Shown here: in pieces, positions 1 through 5,356 of the stretch
How the letters are laid out: each line of letters begins with the position of its first letter
How positions within the stretch are numbered: position 1 is the first letter of the stretch
NCBI GenBank assembly: GCA_043818215.1
Contig: JBDRGC010000503.1
Location: forward strand, 1-6,158
Source of the DNA: JBDRGC01 sp043818215
GTDB lineage: Bacteria; Chloroflexota; Anaerolineae; Anaerolineales; UBA11858
Length of the DNA: 6,158 nt
Reading direction: 5' to 3'
The notes under the pieces: model-generated
Told to the model about the DNA's origin: nothing
The model's database searches: none
The model's input: only the letters and a program-made list of their open reading frames with translations
Position numbers and translations under genes: made by a program

Positions 1-55
1 GAGCACGCAAAACACCCCCACATATCCTGTCTACCCCAGAGATTCCCAAAGAACC

Positions 56-92
56 GAAAATTCTTAGTTCCCGGGGAAGCTCTTAGACCAGG
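56..92 (+). repeat. Direct repeat A, copy 1 (upstream of propeller gene)
   Basis: GAAAATTC, three variable bases, then a 26-bp block beginning GTTCCCGGGGAAGCTCTTA. It aligns without gaps to 1850-1886 with 33 of 37 bases identical (25 of 26 in the long block). In this copy TTCCCGGGGA (68-77) can pair with TCCCCGGAA (97-105), with one bulge, to form a hairpin. The second copy lacks the pairing partner. Confidence 0.85.
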
Positions 93-105
93 GGCCTCCC
101 CGGAA

Positions 106-124
106 GGTGAAAATTCTTTTCACC
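106..124 (+). promoter_or_regulatory. Perfect 8-bp hairpin in the 5' leader of the propeller gene
   Basis: GGTGAAAA (106-113) is exactly complementary to TTTTCACC (117-124) around a TTC loop, 12 nt before the Shine-Dalgarno. It could be a leader structure or mRNA stabiliser. It is not a terminator, because no T run follows the stem. Its left arm and loop contain GAAAATTC, also the first block of the neighbouring 37-bp repeat. The structure is seen directly; any role is inference. Confidence 0.5.
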
Positions 125-136
125 GATCACACACAT

Positions 137-143
137 AAGGAGA
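137..143 (+). promoter_or_regulatory. Ribosome binding site deciding the start of the propeller gene
   Basis: AAGGAGA lies 5 nt before ATG 149. No comparable site precedes the in-frame GTG at 107, which sits inside a hairpin (106-124). This supports the shorter product with its signal peptide at the very N terminus. Confidence 0.85.
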
Positions 144-148
144 TTAAC

Positions 149-1834
149 ATGAAACCCAAACTCTTACTCACCCTCATCGCCCTGGCAACACTCATTACCC
201 TGTCACTCGCTCGCGCGCAGGGAGCCTACACCCCCGAGTCCCCTACAACCGGCACTACCACCCTCGTCTCGGTGGATTCCGACGGAATACAGGGGGATGC
301 GCCTTCCGGCACGTATGGGCTTTCCATTTCATCCTATGGCCGCTACGTGGTCTTTAATTCTAATGCCAGCAACCTGGTACCCGATGATACCAATGGTATG
401 CAGGATGATATCTTCTTGCATGATACCCAGACCGGTCAGACAACCCTTGTTTCTACAGATTCCAATGGGACGCAGGGGAATCTTAATTCCTTGAACCCTG
501 CCATTTCGGACGATGGCCGCTACGTGGCCTTTCAATCTTATGCCGACAACCTGGTACCTGGCGACACCAATGGTCTTTATGATTTCTTCGTGCATGACCG
601 GCAGACCGGCATTACCACCCGCGTCTCTGTGGCTGCGGACGGGACACAGGGTTCTGGCGATGTGTATCCACACCTTCTTGCCATTTCATCCGAAGGCCGC
701 GTAGCCTTCGAATCGGAGGCCGACAACCTGGTACCCGACGACACCAATGGCGAGGTAGATATCTTTGTGCATGATATCCGGAACGGCCTGACCACTCGCG
801 TCTCCGTGGCTTCGGACGGAACGCAAGGGAATAGCAATTCCTTCGCCCCTGCCATATCAACCAATGGGCGCTATGTGGCCTTCGTATCTGGGGCCAACAA
901 CCTGGTACCCGGCGATACCAATTACGCAGCAGATATCTTTTTGCATGATACCCTGACCGGCGTAACTACCCACGTCTCTGTGGCTTCAGATGGTACACAG
1001 GGGAATTATGGTTCCTCTGGGGTTGATGTTTCGGACAACGGTCGCTTCGTGACCTTCGGATCTTATGCTGACAACCTGGTACCTGGCGACACCAATGGTC
1101 GGAGTGACATCTTCAAACATGACACCCTGTATAGTACCACCAGCCGCGTCTCGGTAGCTTCGGACGGGACGCAGGGGAATAGTGCTTCCAAGTCCCCTGC
1201 CATTTCGGACGATGGCCGCTTTGTGGCTTTCGAATCTGCTGCTGACAATCTAGTGCCCGGCGACACCAATCAAGCGTATGATGTCTTCCTGCATGACACC
1301 CAAATGGGGGGTCATACCAGCCGCGTCTCTGTTGCTTCGGACGGAACGCAGGGGAGTTGGGTTTATGGAGGTGCCGAGCAAGCTGCTATATCGGGTAATG
1401 GCCGTTACGTGGCTTTCAGATCTTTTTTCAGCAATCTGGTGACCAGCGATACCAATAATCATCCAGATATCTTCCGATACAAACGCGAAGCCAGCCTCCA
1501 CATCAACTACCCTAATGGCGCGCCCGGTAGTTACTTCACCCTAACCGGCCACGGATTCCCGGCCAGCGATACAGCCACGATCAGCGCCAATGGGCACGAA
1601 CTTGGTAGCATTCCCGTTGACGCGAATGGCGATTTTACCTTCCTATTCTCCACAACAAACGCTGATGAAGGCATCTACATGATTACGGCGAGTGTCAACC
1701 CCAGCGCCACAACCCAACTGATTTTAGATGCAGCCGAACCCATCCGCCCCCAAGAAGGAACTGGCTCGATTATTGATATCCCTGTGGGGATTGCCTTCAC
1801 AAATCAGGTTTTCTTACCGCTTCTGCAGCGGTAG
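149..1834 (+). CDS. Secreted seven-repeat PD40/TolB-like beta-propeller protein
   Basis: This 561-residue protein begins with a Sec-type signal peptide: a KPK positive end, a hydrophobic stretch to about residue 20, and a likely cut after ARA (residue 23). Residues ~36-447 hold seven tandem repeats of 58-62 residues, each reading roughly TTRVSVASDGTQGN, AISDDGRYVAFES, ADNLVPGDTNG, DIFLHD. This is the PD40/TolB-type propeller pattern, and seven copies would close a seven-bladed propeller. The D-T-N-G-x-x-D loop resembles a calcium-binding turn, which is inference. Residues ~448-540 form a small Ig/TIG-like domain (GSYFTLTGHGFP), and the chain ends in FLPLLQR. ATG 149 was chosen because AAGGAGA lies 5 nt upstream and the signal peptide follows directly; an in-frame GTG at 107 would put 14 extra residues before it. 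Repeat 3 lacks one residue (GRVAF instead of GRYVAF). Its ligand and function are unknown, and it has no evident link to the ccm genes downstream. Confidence 0.88.
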   Translation: MKPKLLLTLIALATLITLSLARAQGAYTPESPTTGTTTLVSVDSDGIQGDAPSGTYGLSISSYGRYVVFNSNASNLVPDDTNGMQDDIFLHDTQTGQTTLVSTDSNGTQGNLNSLNPAISDDGRYVAFQSYADNLVPGDTNGLYDFFVHDRQTGITTRVSVAADGTQGSGDVYPHLLAISSEGRVAFESEADNLVPDDTNGEVDIFVHDIRNGLTTRVSVASDGTQGNSNSFAPAISTNGRYVAFVSGANNLVPGDTNYAADIFLHDTLTGVTTHVSVASDGTQGNYGSSGVDVSDNGRFVTFGSYADNLVPGDTNGRSDIFKHDTLYSTTSRVSVASDGTQGNSASKSPAISDDGRFVAFESAADNLVPGDTNQAYDVFLHDTQMGGHTSRVSVASDGTQGSWVYGGAEQAAISGNGRYVAFRSFFSNLVTSDTNNHPDIFRYKREASLHINYPNGAPGSYFTLTGHGFPASDTATISANGHELGSIPVDANGDFTFLFSTTNADEGIYMITASVNPSATTQLILDAAEPIRPQEGTGSIIDIPVGIAFTNQVFLPLLQR

Positions 1835-1979
1835 ATAATTAGTGCTATGGAAAATTCGGTGTTCCCGGGGAAGCTCTTACACCAGGACACGCCGGCGGAA
1901 ATCCTTTGGCAGTTCATCGCAATAGTCCAAATCGCACCTGCCGGCGATCAATCGACGAGGCGTTCTCTGCACTAATTAT
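1835..1979. repeat. 145-bp segment bounded by 11-bp perfect inverted repeats
   Basis: ATAATTAGTGC (1835-1845) is the exact reverse complement of GCACTAATTAT (1969-1979). The left arm begins directly after the propeller stop codon. The segment contains repeat A copy 2 and two copies of GCCGGCG (1891-1897 and 1940-1946). No target-site duplication is evident, so a MITE-like interpretation is weak and chance is possible. Confidence 0.35.
1850..1886 (+). repeat. Direct repeat A, copy 2 (just after propeller gene)
   Basis: This is the second copy of the repeat at 56-92, in the same orientation, starting 16 bp after the propeller stop codon. The two copies bracket that gene exactly, with a period of 1794 bp. 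This arrangement fits a dispersed intergenic repeat or a gene cassette. No transposase or target-site duplication is visible. Confidence 0.85.
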
Positions 1980-2126
1980 TTGGGTCGCGGCTGAAGGCCA
2001 CACTACGACTGACCGGGACAATTTCAAGCATGATTCGAACCGCTCGAAGATTTGCGCCTGATTGTAGTAGTGATAGTAGAGTTGTTCCCCAATAACGATG
2101 ACGGATTTACCCTAAAGGGTGCGATG

Positions 2127-2152
2127 TTACGGACACAGTGCAGGTACGGCGT
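2127..2152 (+). repeat. Direct repeat B, copy 1
   Basis: This 26-bp block, starting TTACGGACACAGTGCAGG, matches 2211-2236 at 24 of 26 positions, 84 bp apart. Both differences are A to C changes. The second copy lies partly in the loop of the large inverted repeat, suggesting that this copy is a remnant of a similar element. Confidence 0.75.
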
Positions 2153-2190
2153 TATAAGAAATAAGGTTCTCTGAGATATTGTGGAGCGCG

Positions 2191-2278
2191 GTACACGGAT
2201 TGCACGGATTTTACGGACACCGTGCCGGTACGGCGTAAACCCAAAGAAAAATCCGTAAAATCCGTAAAATCCGTGTAC
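2191..2278. repeat. Large inverted repeat (26-bp arms) with nested palindrome
   Basis: The left arm 2191-2216 (GTACACGGATTGCACGG...) and right arm 2253-2278 (...AAATCCGTGTAC) are complementary at 24 of 26 positions, around a 36-nt loop. The loop holds a near-perfect palindrome CCGTGCCGGTACGG (one G-T pair), and repeat B copy 2 (2211-2236) straddles the left arm and loop. The right arm is built from the 9-bp tandem AAAATCCGT. As RNA or single-stranded DNA it would fold into a long stem with a second hairpin at its tip. It is followed by A's rather than T's on the plus strand, so it is not a classical intrinsic terminator. Confidence 0.8.
2248..2274 (+). repeat. Three perfect 9-bp tandem units (AAAATCCGT)
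   Basis: Units are at 2248-2256, 2257-2265 and 2266-2274, all identical. They form most of the right arm of the large inverted repeat. The left arm has the complementary series ACGGATTGC/ACGGATTTT, so both arms share the same short-unit structure. Confidence 0.85.
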
Positions 2279-2304
2279 AAAAAAAGTTTGACCACACAAA
2301 ACAT

Positions 2305-2323
2305 CAAAGAACCAAAAATTCTT
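2305..2323 (+). repeat. Partial third copy of the repeat-A leader, upstream of ccmF
   Basis: The 19 bases CAAAGAACCAAAAATTCTT match 47-65 at 18 of 19 positions (one G to A). Copy 1 continues AGTTCCCGGGG and this copy continues TCCCG, so similarity resumes after a 3-bp gap and then ends. It looks like a truncated relative of repeat A, ~100 bp before the ccmF start. Confidence 0.6.
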
Positions 2324-2356
2324 TCCCGATTTATTCAGGAATAAGTCTAATGTAGT

Positions 2357-2410
2357 GTGCCAGGTTCCAAGTTTGCCATGGCACTTGATACATGGTACGT
2401 GGTACTTGAT
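2357..2410 (+). repeat. Degenerate short repeats and hairpin in the ccmF leader
   Basis: GTGCCA (2357-2362) can pair with TGGCAC (2379-2384). GGCACTTGAT (2380-2389) recurs as GGTACTTGAT (2401-2410), with a 21-bp period and one mismatch. The last unit ends just before the ccmF ribosome site (CGGAG, 2412-2416), so these repeats form the immediate translated-leader context. Function unknown. Confidence 0.45.
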
Positions 2411-2421
2411 TCGGAGAATGT

Positions 2422-4476
2422 ATGATTGCCAATCTAGGCTTTGGCACATTAGTTATCACTTTTTTAGTTTCCCTTTATGGGATTGGTGCTGCTTTTTATG
2501 GCATGCGCCAAAACAAACCCGAGTGGGTGGACAGTGCCCGCAACGCCATGCTGCTGACCTTTCCCTTGCTCACCCTCGCGGTGTTGAGCATTATTTATTT
2601 GTTGGTCACCGACCATTTCGAAGTCGAGTACGTGGCTACTGTGACCAGCAGCAGCACACCCCTGTACCTCAAGATTTCCGCTTTGTGGGGCGGGCAGGCC
2701 GGCTCGTTGGTGTTCTGGTCTTGGACTATGTCCGCCTTTGCCGCCGCGGTGACACTGCGCAAATGGGACCACGACCGCGAGTTCCTGCCCTGGGTGATCG
2801 TGGTCTCGTTGATCACATTGGCATTCTTCTTGGGCCTGAGCGTATTCGTCGAGAATCCTTATGTGCGCTTGTGGCATCTTCCTTCAGACCAAATCATCAG
2901 CGCCATGTTTCAACCGGCAGGCTCGACCCTTTTCTACCCTCGCGATGGTCAGGGCTTGAATCCCCTGCTGCGGCATCCGGGCATGGTCATTCACCCTCCC
3001 CTCTTGTACCTGGGATTTGTCGCTTTTGTGATCCCCTTCGCCTTCGCCATTGCCGCGCTGATCACCGGCCACACCGATGACCGCTGGATCCGCCTCACCC
3101 GCCGCTGGACTCTGTGGGCTTGGATGTTCCTGTCCCTGGGATTGGTGCTGGGAATGCGTTGGGCCTACGATGTGCTCGGCTGGGGCGGCTACTGGGGCTG
3201 GGACCCAGTGGAGATTTCCGCCTTTATGCCCTGGCTGACCGGCACCGCTTTTCTGCATTCGGTGATGATCCAAGAAAAACGCGGCATGTTGAAACAATGG
3301 AATATGGTGCTTATCATCCTGACTTACGCGTTGGTGATCTTCGGCACATTCCTGACCCGCTCCGGGGTACTCTCATCGGTTCATGCTTTCGCGCAAAGCG
3401 CGGTCGGCCCCTTATTTTTCTCTTTCATTGCGCTTACATTCACCGCCTCGCTGGCCCTCCTGCTTCACCGCTGGGATGATCTAAAATCCAAAACTCAGAT
3501 GACCTCCCTGCTCGCGCGCGAGGCCCTGTTCTTGTTCAATAATCTGCTCTTTATCGGCATTTTGGTGGTTTGCTTCTGGGGCGTCATCTTCCCCCTGATT
3601 TCCGAACTATTCACCGGCCAAAAAGTGACCGTTGGACCGCCGTTTTATGAGCGCGCCAACGGCCCCCTGATGGCCGGGCTGCTATTGCTGATGGGCATCG
3701 CCCCTCTCTCCGCCTGGGGACACTCGACCCTCAAAACGTTGGGGCGTGCGGTGTGGAAACCAGCCCTTGCGTCCCTTGCGACCGTTGTGGTCGTGCTGGT
3801 TTCCGGTTTGCGCAACCCTTACGCCTTGCTTGGATTTTTCCTGGTGAGCCTGGTGGTAGCCGTAACTTTGTACGAATTTTGGCGCGGCGCGCTGGCCCGC
3901 TGCAAGCAGCACAGCGAGAATTTCTTCGGGGCGCTCTGGACATTAGTCAAGCGCAACCGGCGTCGCTATGGCGGCTATTTTATCCATTTGAGCATGGCGA
4001 TGCTGGCCCTGGGCATTATCGGCATCGAAATCTTCCAAACTGAGACCCAAGGCACCCTGGGTCAGGGCGAGAAGCTAAGTCTGGCTGGTTATACCATTAC
4101 CTACGACTCCCTGGCTGTCTTCGATATGCCCGATGGCCGCAACGTGGCCCGCGCCGTGGTCAGCGTGGAGAAAGACGGGAAACCCGTTGGCGAACTCTAC
4201 CCCCGTCGAGATTATTTCTACGATTCCAATCAGCCCATGACCATCCCCGCCGTGCGCAGTACCATAGAGGATGATCTTTATATTTTGCTGGTGGATTGGG
4301 AAGAGATCAGCACCCGCAGCGCTACTTTCAAGATTTACCACAATCCGCTGGTGAAGTGGATGTGGCTGGGATCGTGGACGTTCATCTTTGGCACGTTGTT
4401 TGCGGCTTGGCCGGAGAAGAGGCGCGTGGAGCTTGGGGAGTGGGGCGTGGAGCGTGGGGTGGGAAGCGTGACGTAG
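2422..4476 (+). CDS. ccmF: Cytochrome c haem lyase subunit CcmF
   Basis: This 684-residue multi-pass membrane protein is the haem lyase of System I cytochrome c maturation: it takes haem from CcmE and attaches it to CxxCH motifs outside the membrane. The WWD signature is clear at residues 254-264 (WGGYWGWDPVE). Candidate haem-ligand histidines sit in the expected places: H191 (HPPLLYLG), H279 (FLHS), H321 (SSVHAFA) and H522 (YFIHLSMA). Residues ~538-640 form the large external C-terminal loop (CcmF_C type), closed by a last membrane helix at ~646-663. E. coli CcmF is about 647 residues. The extra length includes a tail (VELGEWGVERGVGSVT) translated from GC-rich repeat DNA. ATG 2422 has CGGAG 5 nt upstream and gives the usual hydrophobic N terminus (MIANLGFG). 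ccmH follows after 253 bp and ccmG after that, but no ccmE lies upstream here. NrfE/CcsA-type relatives share WWD, but the length and C-terminal domain favour CcmF. Confidence 0.95.
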   Translation: MIANLGFGTLVITFLVSLYGIGAAFYGMRQNKPEWVDSARNAMLLTFPLLTLAVLSIIYLLVTDHFEVEYVATVTSSSTPLYLKISALWGGQAGSLVFWSWTMSAFAAAVTLRKWDHDREFLPWVIVVSLITLAFFLGLSVFVENPYVRLWHLPSDQIISAMFQPAGSTLFYPRDGQGLNPLLRHPGMVIHPPLLYLGFVAFVIPFAFAIAALITGHTDDRWIRLTRRWTLWAWMFLSLGLVLGMRWAYDVLGWGGYWGWDPVEISAFMPWLTGTAFLHSVMIQEKRGMLKQWNMVLIILTYALVIFGTFLTRSGVLSSVHAFAQSAVGPLFFSFIALTFTASLALLLHRWDDLKSKTQMTSLLAREALFLFNNLLFIGILVVCFWGVIFPLISELFTGQKVTVGPPFYERANGPLMAGLLLLMGIAPLSAWGHSTLKTLGRAVWKPALASLATVVVVLVSGLRNPYALLGFFLVSLVVAVTLYEFWRGALARCKQHSENFFGALWTLVKRNRRRYGGYFIHLSMAMLALGIIGIEIFQTETQGTLGQGEKLSLAGYTITYDSLAVFDMPDGRNVARAVVSVEKDGKPVGELYPRRDYFYDSNQPMTIPAVRSTIEDDLYILLVDWEEISTRSATFKIYHNPLVKWMWLGSWTFIFGTLFAAWPEKRRVELGEWGVERGVGSVT
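4424..4459 (+). repeat. 21-bp-period repeat inside the 3' end of ccmF
   Basis: GCGTGGAGCTTGGGG (4424-4438) recurs as GCGTGGAGCGTGGGG (4445-4459), 14 of 15 identical. The 21-bp period keeps the reading frame and produces the odd tail VELGEWG / VERGVGS of CcmF. The G-rich repeat continues past the stop codon, so repeat DNA probably spread into, or created, the end of the gene. Confidence 0.65.
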
Positions 4477-4496
4477 TCCCCGGAGCGTAGCGGAGT
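4466..4496 (+). repeat. Direct repeat C, copy 1 (contains the ccmF stop codon)
   Basis: This 31-bp block, starting GCGTGACGTAGTCCCCGGAG, matches 4516-4546 at 27 of 31 positions; all four differences are G to A. The TAG at 4474-4476 that ends ccmF lies inside this copy, so the gene terminates within repeat sequence. Confidence 0.8.
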
Positions 4497-4515
4497 GGGA
4501 AACGTGATGTGTAAT

Positions 4516-4546
4516 GCGTGACGTAGTCCCCGAAGCGTAACGAAAT
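4516..4546 (+). repeat. Direct repeat C, copy 2
   Basis: This is the second copy of the block at 4466-4496, 50 bp downstream and in the same orientation. Its differences are all G to A transitions. The pair fills the start of the 253-bp ccmF-ccmH spacer. Confidence 0.8.
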
Positions 4547-4586
4547 TCATATCGTGTCCTCCTGCCGCAATCTAACTTCTCAACTA

Positions 4587-4673
4587 TCATTGCGAAGCAG
4601 CTTTCCCGCTGAAGCAATCTCCTCCTTGGCGAGAAGGAGATTGTTACGGCGGGAAAGCGCCACCTCGCAATGA
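4587..4673. repeat. 87-bp REP-like palindromic element between ccmF and ccmH
   Basis: The outer arms TCATTGCGA (4587-4595) and TCGCAATGA (4665-4673) are exact complements. GCTTTCCCGC in the left half pairs with GCGGGAAAGC in the right half, and CAATCTCC/GGAGATTG close the centre around a short loop. The arms are ~38 nt with a few mismatches. From memory, ATTGCGA...GAAGCAATCTCC palindromes occur as dispersed repeats in unrelated bacteria; I could not check this. It holds an ATG (4670) in frame with ccmH but with no ribosome site. Confidence 0.85.
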
Positions 4674-4717
4674 CAATGGTAAGTTTGGTTTTTGCTAAAA
4701 TCCGCGCTATGCTATAC

Positions 4718-4723
4718 GGAGGA
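4718..4723 (+). promoter_or_regulatory. Strong ribosome binding site deciding the ccmH GTG start
   Basis: GGAGGA lies 6 nt before GTG 4730. The longer in-frame ATG at 4670 is inside the palindromic element, has no Shine-Dalgarno, and would put 20 unrelated residues ahead of the signal sequence. GTG 4730 is therefore preferred. Confidence 0.85.
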
Positions 4724-4729
4724 AGTCTT

Positions 4730-5251
4730 GTGAAAAGCAATTCTGCTATCTTATTATTGATCCTATCGCTATTATTTATATCTGTGAACATCGTTTCCGC
4801 TCAAGTGCCTGATCCCGATGCCCCCACAGACGACGAAGTCAACGCCATTGCCAGGGAGTTGTACTGCCCGGTGTGCGAGAACATTCCGCTGGACGTGTGC
4901 GGCACACAAGCCTGTGCGGATTGGCGGGAAGAAATCCGGCTAGAGCTTGCTGATGGCTGGGACTCTGAGCAGATCAAGCAGAATTTCGTTGACCGCTTCG
5001 GCGACCGCGTCTTAGCCGAACCGCCCCGGCAAGGATTGAACTGGCTCGTTTATATTGTGCCGCCGGCAATTTTTATTGTGAGTGTGTTTATCTTGTTCAA
5101 AGGTATCCGGAGCTGGCGTCAGATCGAAACGGAGAGTGTGCCCCCTGCGGAAGACAAAACTGCCGATGAGTATGCGACTCGGTTGGAAGAGGAGTTGCGA
5201 CGCAGAGACCTTAAGGATTTCCAAAAAAACCTGCGGAAATCTGCAATGTAG
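4730..5251 (+). CDS. ccmH: Cytochrome c maturation protein CcmH, four-cysteine form
   Basis: This 173-residue protein (GTG start) would be the CcmH/CycL thiol oxidoreductase that holds reduced apocytochrome c for haem attachment by CcmF. A signal or anchor helix (residues 6-22, possible cut after VSA at 24) is followed by the family motif LYCPVCENIPLDVCGTQACA. The redox pair is C46/C49 (CPVC; LRCxxCQN is the classical form), and two further cysteines, C57 and C62, follow within 13 residues. The helical segment EEIRLELADGWDSEQIKQNFVDRFGDRVLAEPP (residues ~67-99) is typical of CcmH. A second membrane helix covers ~103-123, and a charged, probably helical tail of ~50 residues remains inside. It lacks the TPR domain of fused CcmH/CcmI proteins. 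The stop codon is the left edge of a long palindrome, and ccmG follows after 105 bp. Family assignment is firm; the role of the extra cysteines is unknown. Confidence 0.92.
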   Translation: MKSNSAILLLILSLLFISVNIVSAQVPDPDAPTDDEVNAIARELYCPVCENIPLDVCGTQACADWREEIRLELADGWDSEQIKQNFVDRFGDRVLAEPPRQGLNWLVYIVPPAIFIVSVFILFKGIRSWRQIETESVPPAEDKTADEYATRLEEELRRRDLKDFQKNLRKSAM

Positions 5252-5299
5252 CCGAGATTTCTAAATCTCGTTGCTGCGGGATATGGAAATCCCGGCTAC
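5248..5299. repeat. 52-bp palindrome / double hairpin overlapping the ccmH stop codon
   Basis: The 23-nt arms 5248-5270 and 5277-5299 pair at 19 positions plus two G-T wobbles, around loop TTGCTG. Alternatively each arm folds alone: CGAGATTT/AAATCTCG (5253-5260 and 5263-5270) and CGGGAT/ATCCCG (5277-5282 and 5289-5294), closed by GTAGCC/GGCTAC, giving a three-way junction. The ccmH TAG lies in the left arm. A run of five T's begins 10 nt after the stem (5309-5313), so it might attenuate transcription into ccmG, but the distance is poor for an intrinsic terminator. Confidence 0.8.
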
Positions 5300-5356
5300 G
5301 TGGCATTATTTTTCGAAACGCACTCATACCGGGAATTGTTGCAATCGGAGTAACCT

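Larger units (their letters stand above)
1835..2421. other. 587-bp intergenic region without a credible gene, rich in repeats
   Basis: No ORF here has a good ribosome site and protein-like composition. The minus-strand frame spanning 2024-2449 encodes a low-complexity chain (repeated FYG) created by the tandem repeats, and it runs over the ccmF start. The region contains repeat A copy 2, an 11-bp inverted pair (1835-1845 and 1969-1979), a small palindrome ACCCTAAAGGGT (2109-2120), a 26-bp direct repeat pair, a 26-bp-arm inverted repeat, three 9-bp tandem units and a truncated repeat A. I found no clear sigma-70 promoter for ccmF; TTGACC at 2288-2293 has no convincing -10 partner. Confidence 0.75.

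Noticed and set aside
107..148. GTG start giving a 14-residue longer propeller protein
   Set aside because: It lies in a perfect hairpin, lacks a ribosome site and would displace the signal peptide from the N terminus.
2028..2052. Minus-strand GGTTCGAATC resembling a tRNA T-arm
   Set aside because: The flanking bases do not form a T stem and no acceptor, D or anticodon arms can be found, so it is a chance match.
2288..2330. Possible ccmF promoter with TTGACC as -35
   Set aside because: No -10-like hexamer at 16-18 bp; the sequence there belongs to the truncated repeat A.
2024..2449. 141-residue minus-strand ORF across the propeller-ccmF spacer
   Set aside because: Its translation is dominated by repeat-derived low complexity (FYG repeats), it covers the ccmF start, and it contains no recognisable domain.
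4670..4701. Possible ccmH promoter (ATGACA and TAAAAT)
   Set aside because: The spacing is about 20 bp, and the -35 part is within the palindromic element; too weak to call.
4670..4729. Upstream ATG start for ccmH adding 20 residues
   Set aside because: It begins inside the palindromic element without a Shine-Dalgarno; GTG 4730 has GGAGGA at 6 nt and leads straight into the signal helix.
4075..4791. 238-residue minus-strand ORF opposite the ccmF 3' end and the spacer
   Set aside because: It is antisense to clearly coding ccmF and extends through the palindrome and repeat C; composition is typical of an antisense shadow.
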